A DNA stretch of 64,000 bases from Oceanospirillaceae bacterium (lineage in GTDB: Bacteria; Pseudomonadota; Gammaproteobacteria; Pseudomonadales; Balneatricaceae), in contig JAPYOS010000007.1 in NCBI GenBank assembly GCA_029938085.1, positions 1-64,000 on the forward strand, read 5' to 3'. The first letter of the stretch is position 1, and the number at the start of each line of letters is the position of its first letter. Shown one piece after another: positions 37,963 to 47,960 of the stretch. The notes below the pieces were generated by a model. The model was not told where the DNA came from, did not search any database, and saw only the letters and a program-made list of their open reading frames with translations. Both the position numbers and the translations under genes were made by a program.

Positions 37963-39075
37963 TTACGCCTCTAGCAAAATCCGCAACATACGTCGCAACG
38001 GCTCAGCCGCACCCCATAACAATTGATCGCCTACGGTAAAGGCAGACAAATATTCAGGGCCCATATTAAGCTTACGTAAGCGTCCCACAGGCACAGTCAT
38101 AGTGCCGGTAATCTTGGCCGGTGTAAGCTCCGACATAGTTAGGTCGCGGTCGTTAGGAATCACCTTAACCCAGTCATTAGCTTTAGCCAACATGTCTTCT
38201 ATCTCGTCCATGGGCACGTTTTGCTTCATCTTAATGGTTAACGCTTGGCTGTGACAACGCATAGCGCCTACCCGAACACATAACCCGTCAACCGGAATGA
38301 TATCGTTAGTACGGCCTAAGATTTTGTTCGTTTCTGCCTGAGCCTTCCACTCTTCACGGCTTTGACCGTTAGGTAGTTGAGAGTCAATCCAAGGAATCAA
38401 GCTGCCAGCCAAAGGGGCTCCAAACTGACTCGCGTCGTTATCGTTGGCATTGATTGCCAGCGACACCTTACGATCAATTTCTAGTATCGCAGAAGCAGGG
38501 TTTGCTAACTCACCAGACACACTTTGATTGATGTATCCCATTTGCTTGAGCAATTCACGCATGTGACGAGCACCACCACCAGAGGCCGATTGGTAGGTCA
38601 TGGCAGACATCCATTCGATCTGATCGGCAGCAAACAAACCGCCCAAAGCCAACATCATCAAGCTGACCGTGCAATTACCACCAATAAAGTCCGTTTTGCC
38701 CTGCGCCAATGCTTGATCAATAACCCCTCGATTGACGGGGTCGAGAATAATCACACTATCGTCTTGCATGCGTAAGCTAGAAGCGGCATCTATCCAATAG
38801 CCCTTCCAACCGGCGCTGCGTAGGGGGGCAAATACACGATCGGTATAATCACCACCTTGGCAAGAGATAATAATGTCCATGGTTTTAAGCACATCGATAT
38901 CATGGGCATCTTGCAACAGCGGGGCGTCAACACCAAAATTGGGTGCCGCTTGACCGGCTTGAGAGGTGGTGAAAAAGACGGGTTCAATCAGCTGCAAGTC
39001 ACTCTCTTCTTGCATTCGCTGCATCAACACAGAACCAACCATGCCACGCCAACCTACCAGTCCTACACGCTTCAT
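37963..39075 (-). CDS. asd: Aspartate-semialdehyde dehydrogenase
   Basis: A 370-aa Gram-negative-type Asd reducing aspartyl phosphate for Lys, Met, Thr and diaminopimelate synthesis. NADP motif [14 protein letters not shown] at the N-terminus; catalytic Cys in [17 protein letters not shown] (about 135); catalytic His in [20 protein letters not shown] Shine-Dalgarno. Located between leuB and fimV, as in Pseudomonas. Confidence 0.97.
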   Translation of the reverse strand: MKRVGLVGWRGMVGSVLMQRMQEESDLQLIEPVFFTTSQAGQAAPNFGVDAPLLQDAHDIDVLKTMDIIISCQGGDYTDRVFAPLRSAGWKGYWIDAASSLRMQDDSVIILDPVNRGVIDQALAQGKTDFIGGNCTVSLMMLALGGLFAADQIEWMSAMTYQSASGGGARHMRELLKQMGYINQSVSGELANPASAILEIDRKVSLAINANDNDASQFGAPLAGSLIPWIDSQLPNGQSREEWKAQAETNKILGRTNDIIPVDGLCVRVGAMRCHSQALTIKMKQNVPMDEIEDMLAKANDWVKVIPNDRDLTMSELTPAKITGTMTVPVGRLRKLNMGPEYLSAFTVGDQLLWGAAEPLRRMLRILLEA

Positions 39076-39142
39076 CTTTAAACCTTTTTACTTTGAGATC
39101 TTCAACAGTACCCGAGGGTACAAACTAAATAATTAACTAATT

Positions 39143-40225
39143 TTAACCGTTATTGAGCGCAGAAACTACTGCATCGCCCATGGTTTTTGTATCGACAGTT
39201 TGGCAACCTACAGAGGCGATATCCGCGGTTCGTAAACCTTGATCAAGCACTACGCTTACTGCGGCCTCTATGGCGTCTGCAGCTACGCCTTGATTCAAGG
39301 TGTAGCGCAACATCATTGCAGCAGAAAGGATGGTCGCCAAGGGGTTGGCCTTACCTTGGCCAGCGATGTCTGGGGCAGAACCATGACACGGCTCATACAT
39401 ACCCTTGCCTGCCTCATCTAAGGACGCCGAAGGCAGCATACCAATGGAACCCGTAAGCATGGCCGCGGCGTCGGACAAAATATCACCAAACATGTTGCCG
39501 GTAACCATAACGTCAAATTGCTTAGGCGCCCGTACAAGCTGCATCGCCGCATTGTCTACGTACATATGGCTAAGCTCTACATCTGGGTAGTCGCTAGCCA
39601 TGTCGTCCATAATTTCACGCCATAACACGGTCACTTCCAGCACGTTGGCTTTGTCCACGGAACACAATCGACCGCCACGAGCGCGGGCTGCTTCAAACGC
39701 CACTTTACCGATTCGGCGAATTTCAGACTCGGCGTACACATAGGTGTTGTAGCCTTGGCGTTCGCCATTATCCAATACTCGAATACCCCGGGGCTGACCA
39801 AAATAGATGCCACCGGTAAGCTCACGAACGATAAGAATATCTAAGCCCGATACGATTTCTGGCTTTAGGCTAGACGCATCGGCCAGTTGTGGGTACAAAA
39901 TGGCTGGGCGTAAGTTGCCAAATAGGTTTAAATTTGAGCGCAAACCCAACAAACCTTTTTCTGGGCGTATCGCCATATCTAACGCATCCCACTTAGGGCC
40001 GCCTACCGCACCAAGCAAGATAGCATCAGCTTCCTTGGCCGCGTCTAAAGTCGCTTCAGGCAATGGCCCACCGGTTGCATCTATAGCACTACCACCCACC
40101 AATGCGGTACTGATGTTTAAACCTAAACTAAATTTGGCGTCTACTGCGTGTAATACTTTTTCGGCCTCGGCAACGATTTCTGGTCCAATGCCGTCACCGG
40201 GTAAAACTAATACATTATGTGTCAT
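39143..40225 (-). CDS. leuB: 3-isopropylmalate dehydrogenase
   Basis: A 360-aa NAD-dependent beta-decarboxylating dehydrogenase of leucine synthesis. [10 protein letters not shown] near the N-terminus, [10 protein letters not shown] (substrate arginines), [11 protein letters not shown] and the NAD-binding [15 protein letters not shown]. An upstream in-frame ATG at 40234 is possible; 40225 ([10 protein letters not shown]) fits the family better. Confidence 0.96.
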   Translation of the reverse strand: MTHNVLVLPGDGIGPEIVAEAEKVLHAVDAKFSLGLNISTALVGGSAIDATGGPLPEATLDAAKEADAILLGAVGGPKWDALDMAIRPEKGLLGLRSNLNLFGNLRPAILYPQLADASSLKPEIVSGLDILIVRELTGGIYFGQPRGIRVLDNGERQGYNTYVYAESEIRRIGKVAFEAARARGGRLCSVDKANVLEVTVLWREIMDDMASDYPDVELSHMYVDNAAMQLVRAPKQFDVMVTGNMFGDILSDAAAMLTGSIGMLPSASLDEAGKGMYEPCHGSAPDIAGQGKANPLATILSAAMMLRYTLNQGVAADAIEAAVSVVLDQGLRTADIASVGCQTVDTKTMGDAVVSALNNG

Positions 40226-40255
40226 GTTTTTCATCTCTACGTTGACGCTAATTTG

Positions 40256-40894
40256 TTATGTGAACAACCAAGGCGCTTGTTGCTGGCGTTTTTGTTCGTA
40301 TTTTTTAATGCTGCTAGATTGCTCTAAGGTTAAGCCAATGTCGTCCAACCCATGCAACAAACAATGACGCCTAAAACTATCAATATTAAACTCGATATCA
40401 CCCGCACTCGAACCACGAATCACACCAGCCTCTAGATCTACCGTCAGCTCAAAACCTTCTTTAGCGAGCGTATCCTCGAATAACTGGTCAACCTGCTCGT
40501 CCATAAGCGTAATAGGCAAAATGCCATTTTTGAAACAATTGTTGTAAAAAATATCGGCAAAACTGGGCGCAATGACGCAGGAGATACCAAAGTCTAACAG
40601 CGCCCATGGTGCATGCTCTCGACTTGATCCACAACCAAAGTTGTCTCGAGCTAAGAGTATTTTAGCACCTTTGTAGCGTGGAAAATTGAGCACAAAGTCA
40701 GGGTTTATAGGCCTTTGGCTAGAGTCTTGGTCTGGCTGCCCTTCATCGAGGTAGCGCAATTCATCAAACAGATTGGGACCAAAGCCTGACCGCTTAATGG
40801 ATTTTAGAAACTGTTTGGGGATAATCATATCGGTATCGACATTGGCTCGATCCAAAGGAACTGCGAGGCCGGCCAACTGGGTAAATGCTTGCAT
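40256..40894 (-). CDS. leuD: 3-isopropylmalate dehydratase small subunit
   Basis: A 212-aa swivel-domain subunit of the isopropylmalate isomerase. [26 protein letters not shown] at the N-terminus and [15 protein letters not shown] are diagnostic. AGGAGA Shine-Dalgarno; 16 bp after leuC. Confidence 0.97.
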   Translation of the reverse strand: MQAFTQLAGLAVPLDRANVDTDMIIPKQFLKSIKRSGFGPNLFDELRYLDEGQPDQDSSQRPINPDFVLNFPRYKGAKILLARDNFGCGSSREHAPWALLDFGISCVIAPSFADIFYNNCFKNGILPITLMDEQVDQLFEDTLAKEGFELTVDLEAGVIRGSSAGDIEFNIDSFRRHCLLHGLDDIGLTLEQSSSIKKYEQKRQQQAPWLFT

Positions 40895-40910
40895 GAGTGT
40901 CTCCTATGCC

Positions 40911-42332
40911 TTAAGCGAACGTACGTACATCAACAAAATGACCCGCTATCGCAGCCGCGGCCGCCATCGCTGGACTCACCAAATGAGTGCGACCGCCAAA
41001 ACCTTGACGCCCTTCAAAGTTACGATTTGAAGTGGAAGCGCAATGTTCACCCGAGCCTAATTTATCGGCATTCATAGCCAAACACATAGAGCAACCAGGC
41101 TCACGCCACTCCAACCCTGCATCGGTAAACACCGTGTGTAAGCCTTCGGCTTCGGCTTGCGCCTTAACTAATCCAGAACCAGGCACAACCAACGCTTGCT
41201 TGAGGCTAGCCGCCACCATTTTGCCTTTCACTACGGCAGCAGCTGCGCGTAAGTCTTCAATTCGACTATTGGTACAGGAGCCAATAAATACACGATCTAA
41301 GCGAATATCAGTAATAGCTTGTTCGGCAGTTAAACCCATGTATTCAAGCGCTCGGGTGATACCCGCAGCTTTTACATCGTCTTTTTCTTTGGCAGGGTTA
41401 GGCACTTGCGCAAATACGGGCAACACCATCTCTGGCGAAGTACCCCAGGTCACCTGTGGCGCAATAGAAGCGCCATCTAGCACCACCACGTGATCAAACT
41501 CAGCATCGTCATCGGAATGCAAATCTTGCCATGCTGCCACAGCTAGCTCCCAATGCTCTCCCTTAGGCGAAAATGGACGCCCTTCAACATAATCAATGGT
41601 GGTTTGATCTACCGCTACCATACCCACACGGGCACCGGCTTCAATCGCCATGTTGCATACCGTCATACGTCCTTCCATGGTCATGTCTTCAAACACCGTA
41701 CCACCAAACTCAATGGCATAACCCGTACCGCCTGCGGTACCGATAACACCAATGATCGCCAATACAACGTCTTTAGAGGTGACACCTGCGCCTAACACGC
41801 CATCTACCCGCACTAACATGTTTTGAGATTTCTTTTGGATTAGGCATTGAGTGGCTAACACGTGCTCCACTTCTGAGGTGCCAATACCGTGGGCTAATGC
41901 ACCCATAGCGCCATGCGTTGCAGTATGAGAATCGCCACACACTACCGTCATGCCCGGCAGCGTAGCGCCCTGCTCTGGGCCAACAACGTGCACGATACCT
42001 TGGCGCTCGTCCTGCATTTTAAACTCGGTAATACCAAACTCATCGCAGTTGTCATCTAAGGTAACCACTTGAATCTTAGACACCGGGTCAGCAATACCGT
42101 CTACACCAATAGCTCGCTCATCGGCAGTGGTGGGCACATTGTGATCAGGAGTCGCTAGGTTAGTGTCGATACGCCACGGTTGACGCCCCGCAATACGCAA
42201 GCCTTCAAAGGCTTGGGGGGACGTCACTTCATGGAGCAAGTGGCGATCAATATAAATCAGGCAACTGCCGTCGTCTTGCTGTTTAACAAGGTGGCTATCC
42301 CACAACTTGTCATAGAGTGTTTTACCGGCCAT
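40911..42332 (-). CDS. leuC: 3-isopropylmalate dehydratase large subunit
   Basis: A 473-aa aconitase-fold subunit. [4Fe-4S] Cys ligands are in [16 protein letters not shown] and [42 protein letters not shown] is typical. It is the first gene of the leuC-leuD-leuB-asd run. A 9-bp inverted repeat and a 24-bp element shared with the lysR promoter lie upstream. Confidence 0.97.
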   Translation of the reverse strand: MAGKTLYDKLWDSHLVKQQDDGSCLIYIDRHLLHEVTSPQAFEGLRIAGRQPWRIDTNLATPDHNVPTTADERAIGVDGIADPVSKIQVVTLDDNCDEFGITEFKMQDERQGIVHVVGPEQGATLPGMTVVCGDSHTATHGAMGALAHGIGTSEVEHVLATQCLIQKKSQNMLVRVDGVLGAGVTSKDVVLAIIGVIGTAGGTGYAIEFGGTVFEDMTMEGRMTVCNMAIEAGARVGMVAVDQTTIDYVEGRPFSPKGEHWELAVAAWQDLHSDDDAEFDHVVVLDGASIAPQVTWGTSPEMVLPVFAQVPNPAKEKDDVKAAGITRALEYMGLTAEQAITDIRLDRVFIGSCTNSRIEDLRAAAAVVKGKMVAASLKQALVVPGSGLVKAQAEAEGLHTVFTDAGLEWREPGCSMCLAMNADKLGSGEHCASTSNRNFEGRQGFGGRTHLVSPAMAAAAAIAGHFVDVRTFA

Positions 42333-42380
42333 GTGATGTCCTAAGCTCAGGTTAATATGCTGGCATTATACCCACACCTA

Positions 42381-42434
42381 AACGATAACTCTAATTCCAA
42401 TTTATTTAGAATTTCATTCCACTTGGTTATCGTT
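42381..42434. promoter_or_regulatory. leuC upstream operator: 9-bp inverted repeat and 24-bp shared element
   Basis: AACGATAAC (42381-42389) and GTTATCGTT (42426-42434) are perfect inverted repeats 36 bp apart. Within them, 42407-42430 (TAGAATTTCATTCCA..., same strand) matches 21 of 24 positions at 42875-42898 ahead of the LysR gene. A LysR-type operator for leuC is the simplest reading. Confidence 0.55.
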
Positions 42435-42513
42435 AGTATATCGATGTGCTAATTAATCTAGCCCAATTCATGATACGCACCCGCTTTCACCCCCCTTAAC
42501 CAAGACATTTTTA

Positions 42514-42542
42514 TTGGTAACTTATACCAAATCGCGTATACT
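42514..42542 (+). promoter_or_regulatory. Sigma-70 promoter of yebG-like gene
   Basis: -35 TTGGTA (42514-42519) and -10 TATACT (42537-42542) with 17-bp spacing. TTGGTA...TACCAA also forms an inverted repeat (42514-42530). Confidence 0.7.
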
Positions 42543-42558
42543 GTTCATATATACAGTA
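42539..42558 (+). promoter_or_regulatory. LexA (SOS) box
   Basis: TACTGTTCATATATACAGTA matches the enterobacterial LexA consensus at 18 of 20 positions, including both invariant CTGT and ACAG arms with N8 spacing. It overlaps the -10 box, where a bound LexA would block transcription, and sits 22 bp before the ATG. Confidence 0.85.
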
Positions 42559-42580
42559 ATAATAAACAACTGGAGACAAT

Positions 42581-42856
42581 ATGGCCATCCGCACGGTCCA
42601 CCAAGTTATCGGAAAAAACGAGCAAGTAATTGGAGAATATATGGACCTTAAATTAGCCAAAGAAATGGATAATCGCACCGATGTGCTTTATTACCTGGCA
42701 GATTTAATGGAAGCCCAAGGGGTTGATGAGCAGTTAGCCGAAAAAATTGCAGAGCAGATACTCGCAGACGATCAACGCGGCGAGATACTTAACCGTTTAA
42801 AGAGCGTGAAAGATTTACCCTCCAGCGCCGCAGCAATAACAGTAGACACAGAATAA
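42581..42856 (+). CDS. yebG: YebG-family DNA-damage-inducible protein
   Basis: A 91-aa soluble protein matching the YebG family in length and pattern: MAIRTVHQVI at the N-terminus, a Lys-rich LKLAKEMDNRTDVLYYLADLM segment, an amphipathic second half and a C-terminal LPSS. YebG is SOS-induced in E. coli; its biochemical role is not settled. The LexA box directly ahead of this gene independently supports the call. GGAG Shine-Dalgarno. Confidence 0.78.
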   Translation: MAIRTVHQVIGKNEQVIGEYMDLKLAKEMDNRTDVLYYLADLMEAQGVDEQLAEKIAEQILADDQRGEILNRLKSVKDLPSSAAAITVDTE

Positions 42857-42874
42857 CTTAATTGCCTACTTTGT

Positions 42875-42898
42875 TAGGATTTCATTCCATTTAGTTAT
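42875..42898 (+). promoter_or_regulatory. Second copy of the leuC-region 24-bp element, ahead of lysR
   Basis: It has 21/24 identity and the same orientation as 42407-42430, ending 34 bp before the chosen lysR start. It is consistent with autoregulation by the LysR protein. Confidence 0.55.
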
Positions 42899-42932
42899 AG
42901 ATAAGCGTAGTCTTTAGGCTATGGATACTATA

Positions 42933-43799
42933 ATGGATAGCGTCGCACTCAAGGCCTTTTTGGTAGTGGCCGAACATAACTCATTTTCACGGGCTGCGGA
43001 ACAACTGTACCTGACGCAGCCTGCGGTGAGTAAGCGTATCATTAAGCTGGAAGAACAGTTGAACACACGCCTGTTTGACCGTATTGGCCGCACTGTATCC
43101 CTCACTGTGTCTGGCCAGCACCTGTTACCCAAGGCAAAAGCCATATTACAGGCTATGGACGACACCGCCGGAGAGCTAACCAACTTGTCGGGCCATGTCG
43201 GTGGCAAACTACGCATTGCCACCAGCCACCATATTAGCTTGCATCGTTTACCCGAACCATTACGGCTATTTATTGCCCGTTATCCCCAGGTAGAATTGGA
43301 CATCCAATTTGCTGAATCCGAGGTCATTTACGACGGTTTGCTGCAAGGGCGTTGGCAATTGGGCATTATCACCCTTAATCCTGAACCCCACCCGCAACTG
43401 CAGCAACAAGTTATATGGCAAGATCAGATGCAGTTTGTAGCCGCCCCAGATCATCCTTTAAGCCAACAAAGCAGCGTTAATCTTGCCGAGTTGAGTAGCT
43501 ACCCTGCCTTACTTAGCAAGAGCAATACCTTTACGAGGGGCATTGTAGAGCAGGATTTTGGCGCCCAAAAACTCGCCCTTAAGGTGGCTATGTCTACCAA
43601 CAACCTTGATACCATTCGCATGATGGTGAGTATCGGTATGGGTTGGAGCATACTGCCGCAAACCTTAATCAACAACGACCTTAAAGTAATTGCCAGTCAA
43701 TCGAAACCCATTGTTAGGCATTTGGGCTGTGTTTGGCATCAGCAGCGTAGTTTGTCCAACGCCGCCAAAGCATTGATGGAAATATTACAAGCAGGATGA
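42933..43799 (+). CDS. LysR-family regulator, probably of leuCDB
   Basis: A 288-aa LTTR. N-terminal winged HTH (ALKAFLVVAEHNSFSRAAEQLYLTQPAVSKRIIKLEEQLNTRLFDR) and a periplasmic-binding-like effector domain. The family member at this place in Pseudomonas genomes lies beside leuC. The start at 42933 (MDSVALKAFL) matches family N-termini; an ATG at 42921 is also possible. Control of leucine genes is inferred from position and the shared operator. Confidence 0.85.
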   Translation: MDSVALKAFLVVAEHNSFSRAAEQLYLTQPAVSKRIIKLEEQLNTRLFDRIGRTVSLTVSGQHLLPKAKAILQAMDDTAGELTNLSGHVGGKLRIATSHHISLHRLPEPLRLFIARYPQVELDIQFAESEVIYDGLLQGRWQLGIITLNPEPHPQLQQQVIWQDQMQFVAAPDHPLSQQSSVNLAELSSYPALLSKSNTFTRGIVEQDFGAQKLALKVAMSTNNLDTIRMMVSIGMGWSILPQTLINNDLKVIASQSKPIVRHLGCVWHQQRSLSNAAKALMEILQAG

Positions 43800-43816
43800 A
43801 GCGTGGGTATGGTAGT

Positions 43817-43840
43817 AGCCTAAGGCAGGCTCTTTTTATT
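43817..43840 (+). terminator. Weak terminator of the LysR gene
   Basis: A 5-bp stem AGCCT / AGGCT with loop AAGGC, followed by CTTTTTATT, 17 bp past the stop. Confidence 0.5.
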
Positions 43841-43985
43841 TGCCTCGTTAAATGACTATTGAGTCATTTTTTTATTCCCAATCGGCCTAAGCTGGTTTAG
43901 AATGCGACCTTATTCTATTGGGGACAATAGTCTTTTGGTCGTAGTTTTTTTTACAGTGTTATTTGAGTTAGATAAAGAGACAAAT

Positions 43986-45014
43986 ATGCCCGAAAAAAAA
44001 CCCATTCGCTACGCATTTTTACAGATTCCAAACTACTCCATGGTGACTTTTTCATCAGCTGTAGCCAGCCTTCGTGGCGCCAACTACATTAGCAAACAAG
44101 AGCTGTATGAATGGGAAATCGTGTCAATGGACGGCACGCCTGTAACGGCCAGTGTGGGTTTTGAAGTGACCCCCACTATCCATATAAACGACCTCAACCT
44201 TAACGGCCTAGAGGCATTAATCGTCTGTGGCGGAACCTACATCGACCGTGCCTATGATAAAGGCACGCTCGCCTTTCTACGTAAGGTTGCCAACGCCAAA
44301 GTTGCCATCGGCTCAACCTGTACTGGCAGCTACTTATTAGCCTCTGCAGGCCTACTGGACGGCTATAAATCCACCATCCATTGGGAAAATTTGGCTAGCA
44401 TGCGCGAAGAGTTCCCTAATGTATTAATGTCTTCAAACTTGTTTGCCATTGACCGTGACCGTTTTACCTGTTCTGGCGGCAACTCGTCGTTAGACATGAT
44501 GTTGCAGTTTGTGAGCAGCCATCATGGCCCAGAGCTTGCGGCCGCGGTGTCTGAAATGTTTATCATGGAACGCATCCGCGACCATCATGACACCCAGCGC
44601 ATTCCATTACGCTTACACTTAGGCAACAGCCAACCCAAGCTCATTGAAGCCGTTGCATTGATGGAAGCTAACCTTGAAGAAACCATTAGTTTGGATGATT
44701 TAGCGCAGTATGTTGGTGTGTCTCGTCGTCAGCTAGAGCGGTTATTCCAGAAACACCTCAAGTGTGTGCCGTCACGTTATTACTTAGAGCTGCGCCTTAA
44801 CCGTGCGCGCCAGCTGCTGTTACAAACCAACTTGTCTATCATCGACGTATCTCTGGCTTGCGGTTTTGTATCGGCGCCCCACTTTTCTAAGTGTTATCGC
44901 GACTTCTTTGGCATTCCACCTCGAGAAGAGCGTCGCCGTTTCTCACCCGGTCAAAGCGTTAAGGCTGCGCAGGAATCAGCGGCCTCTGAGTCAGAATCTG
45001 AGTTGCCACAGTAA
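43986..45014 (+). CDS. GlxA/GbdR-type AraC-family regulator
   Basis: A 342-aa regulator: DJ-1/PfpI-like sensing domain (about 8-185, elbow Cys in IGSTCTGSYLLASAG) plus a C-terminal AraC double HTH (about 225-320, LDDLAQYVGVSRRQLERLFQKHL ... ACGFVSAPHFSKCYRDFFG). It resembles GbdR, the glycine-betaine/dimethylglycine-responsive activator of Pseudomonas. It faces the C1/corrinoid genes (convergent) and may control them. AGAGA precedes the ATG at 43986; the frame extends upstream but without a ribosome-binding site. Confidence 0.87.
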   Translation: MPEKKPIRYAFLQIPNYSMVTFSSAVASLRGANYISKQELYEWEIVSMDGTPVTASVGFEVTPTIHINDLNLNGLEALIVCGGTYIDRAYDKGTLAFLRKVANAKVAIGSTCTGSYLLASAGLLDGYKSTIHWENLASMREEFPNVLMSSNLFAIDRDRFTCSGGNSSLDMMLQFVSSHHGPELAAAVSEMFIMERIRDHHDTQRIPLRLHLGNSQPKLIEAVALMEANLEETISLDDLAQYVGVSRRQLERLFQKHLKCVPSRYYLELRLNRARQLLLQTNLSIIDVSLACGFVSAPHFSKCYRDFFGIPPREERRRFSPGQSVKAAQESAASESESELPQ

Positions 45015-45036
45015 CCCCAAAACCACCTACCTCAAT

Positions 45037-45825
45037 CTAGGCACCTAGGATCGCCATGGCTAACTCGCTGCCAGGAATGTCTAGGGAGGCAAGCCAAACG
45101 ATCATGCCAATCAAAGCCGCTGCCGTGAGCAGATACCAAACTAGGCTAAAAATAATGCCATAGGTGTCGAGCTTGTGCTTGGGGTCGTAATCAAAGCTGC
45201 GCCAATCAGACAACAAATCTACCAATCCCATAATGCCAAAGAAGCCTATTAGCGCAAAACCATGAGTAAAGCAGTAGAAGATAAGCAAAGCGGATATGAC
45301 CACTAACCCGACGTAAATAAAGCGGCTGCGGCCCGAGTAGACCAAGGCTTTAACCACACGCCCGCCATCTAGCGGCAACACTGGCAGTAAGTTAACCAAG
45401 TTGAGTAACGCACTAACAGAAGCCACCAGCCCCACAAAGTGGCTTTCAGTCAGACTATAAGCCACAAAAAACACCAGCGTCATCACCAACCCAAACACCG
45501 GCCCCATCATCGCAATATATAGGTCCTGCCAATGGGTTTTAGGTTGCTCGCCTACGGCAATGCCGCCCACAAAAGGAATGATATAAATACCTTTGGTGGC
45601 AATACCAAAATGTTTCATGGCCCGAATATGGCCATATTCGTGGAACATCAGCACGGCCAGCAAGGTCGCAGCAAATTCAAAGCTCAGCAGAATAGTCCAC
45701 CCCGAAAGGGCCATGCCGATCAAGGCTACCTTAACCACTTTAATGCTTTTGAATAGTTTGAGGCCAATGCCCATCATAATGGCTAAACGGGCCCTACCTT
45801 TGGGTGCTGGCATTTGTTGCTGCAT
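45037..45825 (-). CDS. Site-2 protease-family (M50) membrane metalloprotease
   Basis: A 262-aa polytopic protein with zinc motif HEYGH in a membrane helix and the second motif LPVLPLDGGRVVKAL, plus about six hydrophobic segments. Such proteases cut within membranes; no PDZ domain is present. AAGGAC lies before the ATG at 45825, 19 bp after the ASKHA gene. Why it accompanies the corrinoid genes is unclear. Confidence 0.85.
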   Translation of the reverse strand: MQQQMPAPKGRARLAIMMGIGLKLFKSIKVVKVALIGMALSGWTILLSFEFAATLLAVLMFHEYGHIRAMKHFGIATKGIYIIPFVGGIAVGEQPKTHWQDLYIAMMGPVFGLVMTLVFFVAYSLTESHFVGLVASVSALLNLVNLLPVLPLDGGRVVKALVYSGRSRFIYVGLVVISALLIFYCFTHGFALIGFFGIMGLVDLLSDWRSFDYDPKHKLDTYGIIFSLVWYLLTAAALIGMIVWLASLDIPGSELAMAILGA

Positions 45826-45844
45826 GTTATTTGTCCTTAATGAG

Positions 45845-47875
45845 TTAACCGCGACGACGACGGCGTTTCTTTTCGCCACTTTCTGTGTCTACTTTAACTT
45901 CTTTGATGGCTGGCAAAGTCACCACTTTTTCCAACTCTGGAAAGGCATCAACCTTATTTGGAAATGCCATGGCATCAATAAACAGCTGTTGGAAATCGGG
46001 TTCTACTGCGGTTTCTATTTTCTCTACACTACGTACCACTTGCTCAATTTCTGCCCGCGACTCTTCGTTAAGTAAGGCGATACGCGCTCCAGTGCCTGCC
46101 GCGTTACCGGCCGAGGATACCTCACCTAAAGCACAGTCTGGGATTAAGCCTAATACCATGGCATATTTTACGTCGATGTGACTACCAAAGGCACCGGCAA
46201 ATCGAATACGATCTACTTTGTCGACTTGCTGGTATTGCATTAGCAGCTTCACACCCGCGTACAAAGCGGCTTTAGCCAGCTGAATAGCACGAATGTCATT
46301 TTGCATAATCTTCACCGCACCACGAGTTTCTGTGGCGGGCATAATTTCGTAAGAATAGGTCCGTCCGTCGGCTTGAATACGCGGGTTAATGTCGGCCATC
46401 GCACCATCCACTACACCGTCCTGGTTAATGACGCCAGACAAGTACATTTCGGCCACAACTTCGATGATGCCAGAACCACAAATGCCAGTAATACCTGATT
46501 TTTCCGTCGCTTCATCAAACCCGGCTTGATCCGACCACAACTCGCAGCCAATGACCTGAAACCGTGGTTCTAAGGTGACCGGATCTATACGAATACGTTC
46601 TATCGCGCCGGCTGCAGCACGCTGGCCCGAGCTAATTTGTGCGCCCTCAAAGGCTGGGCCTGTGGGGCTAGAGCACGCCACTAAACGATGGCGATTGCCT
46701 AACACGATCTCGGCATTGGTACCTACGTCTACCAACAAGGTCATTTCATCATGGTTATAAGGTTGTTCGGCTAATATCATGCCCGCCGTATCGGCGCCCA
46801 CATGGCCAGCAATACAGGGCAACAAATAGGCCCGCGCCTGAGGGTTTAGCGCAACATCTAGGTCGCGGGCTAAGGTATTAACGGCCATATCGGTAGCCAA
46901 AGCAAATGGTGCCCCACCCAGCTCTACCGGGTTAATACCCAATAACAAGTGATGCATAATAGGGTTAGCCACAAAGGTGATTTCTAATATATCGGTGGTT
47001 TCACACTGCACTTGTTTAACTAAGTCTTTAACCAGGCCGTTGAGTGCTTCACGCACCGCATGGGTCATGTCGACTTCACCACCCGGATTCATCATCACGT
47101 AAGACACGCGACTCATGAGGTCTTCGCCAAAACGAATTTGTGGATTCATGACGCCAGCACTGGCCACCACTTCACCACTAGACAAATTACACAAATGTGC
47201 AGCAATAGTGGTAGAGCCAACGTCTACGGCAATACCAAACACGTTTTCTTTGAGACCCGGCCAAATGGCTACAATTTGCTCACCCTGACGCACAGCCACC
47301 GTTAGCGCCCACTTTCCTTCTCGTAATATGGGTTGAATAGTCGCCAACAGTGCCACATCGTAACTGAGATCAAGCAATTGCCAATCGGCTTCTAGGGCAT
47401 TTAACAACCGGCGCAGATCGCCTGACGGATCGTGCATGTCAGGCTCTTGCACTTCCACGTAGTACAAGCGAACCAAAGGATTGATGTCGATATCATGGTG
47501 TTCGGCATCCTTACGCACCATTTGATGATGCACTTGGCTCTCTGCGGGCACATCCACAACGATGTCGTTCAATACCTTGGTATGGCAACTTAGTCGGCGT
47601 CCCGGTTTCAGCTCTCGGCGTTCGGCAAACTTAAGCTCCGGTGCGGTAATGGGTTCTAAGCTGTCCTTGCCAGAGGTAATACCAAACTTGGCAAATTCAC
47701 CTTCGCTAACCAATATTTGACAGCGACCACAAATACCACGGGCGCCACACACCGAATCGATATCCACATTGAGATAACGTGCCGCTTGTAACAACGGCGT
47801 CCCCACAGGGAAACGACCGCGCTTGCCGGAGGGTGTAAAAACGACTAAAGCATCATCGGTATGTGTTTGACTCAT
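45845..47875 (-). CDS. RamA-like corrinoid-protein reactivator: [2Fe-2S] ferredoxin plus ASKHA (DUF4445)
   Basis: A 676-aa two-part protein. Residues about 8-95 form a plant-type [2Fe-2S] ferredoxin (CGARGICGRC, fourth Cys in GRRLSCHT). The rest is an ASKHA ATPase-like domain (DVGSTTIAAHLC, DVGTNAEIVLG, GICGSGIIEVVAEM). RamA-type proteins reduce inactive cob(II)alamin on corrinoid methyltransferases at the expense of ATP. The C-terminus ends in a lysine/arginine run (GEKKRRRRRG). A terminator separates it from the pterin-binding gene, so read-through or its own promoter is needed. Confidence 0.87.
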   Translation of the reverse strand: MSQTHTDDALVVFTPSGKRGRFPVGTPLLQAARYLNVDIDSVCGARGICGRCQILVSEGEFAKFGITSGKDSLEPITAPELKFAERRELKPGRRLSCHTKVLNDIVVDVPAESQVHHQMVRKDAEHHDIDINPLVRLYYVEVQEPDMHDPSGDLRRLLNALEADWQLLDLSYDVALLATIQPILREGKWALTVAVRQGEQIVAIWPGLKENVFGIAVDVGSTTIAAHLCNLSSGEVVASAGVMNPQIRFGEDLMSRVSYVMMNPGGEVDMTHAVREALNGLVKDLVKQVQCETTDILEITFVANPIMHHLLLGINPVELGGAPFALATDMAVNTLARDLDVALNPQARAYLLPCIAGHVGADTAGMILAEQPYNHDEMTLLVDVGTNAEIVLGNRHRLVACSSPTGPAFEGAQISSGQRAAAGAIERIRIDPVTLEPRFQVIGCELWSDQAGFDEATEKSGITGICGSGIIEVVAEMYLSGVINQDGVVDGAMADINPRIQADGRTYSYEIMPATETRGAVKIMQNDIRAIQLAKAALYAGVKLLMQYQQVDKVDRIRFAGAFGSHIDVKYAMVLGLIPDCALGEVSSAGNAAGTGARIALLNEESRAEIEQVVRSVEKIETAVEPDFQQLFIDAMAFPNKVDAFPELEKVVTLPAIKEVKVDTESGEKKRRRRRG

Positions 47876-47911
47876 AGGGCCATCTCAATATTGTCTGTGG
47901 TTGAATTAGAT

Positions 47912-47939
47912 AAAAAAGGAGCCGTTAGGCCCCTTTTTT
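47912..47939 (-). terminator. Terminator between the pterin-binding and ASKHA genes
   Basis: AAAAAAGG-A-GCC / GGC-C-CCTTTTTT stem with a GTTA loop and one internal mismatch, 21 bp past the pterin-methyltransferase stop. It has A/T runs on both sides. Confidence 0.72.
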
Positions 47940-47960
47940 GTTCGTTCAATTTTGTCTAGC

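Noticed and set aside
39807-40367. 186-codon plus-strand frame opposite leuB and leuD
   Set aside because: A shadow of the conserved genes on the other strand; composition and lack of motifs argue against coding.
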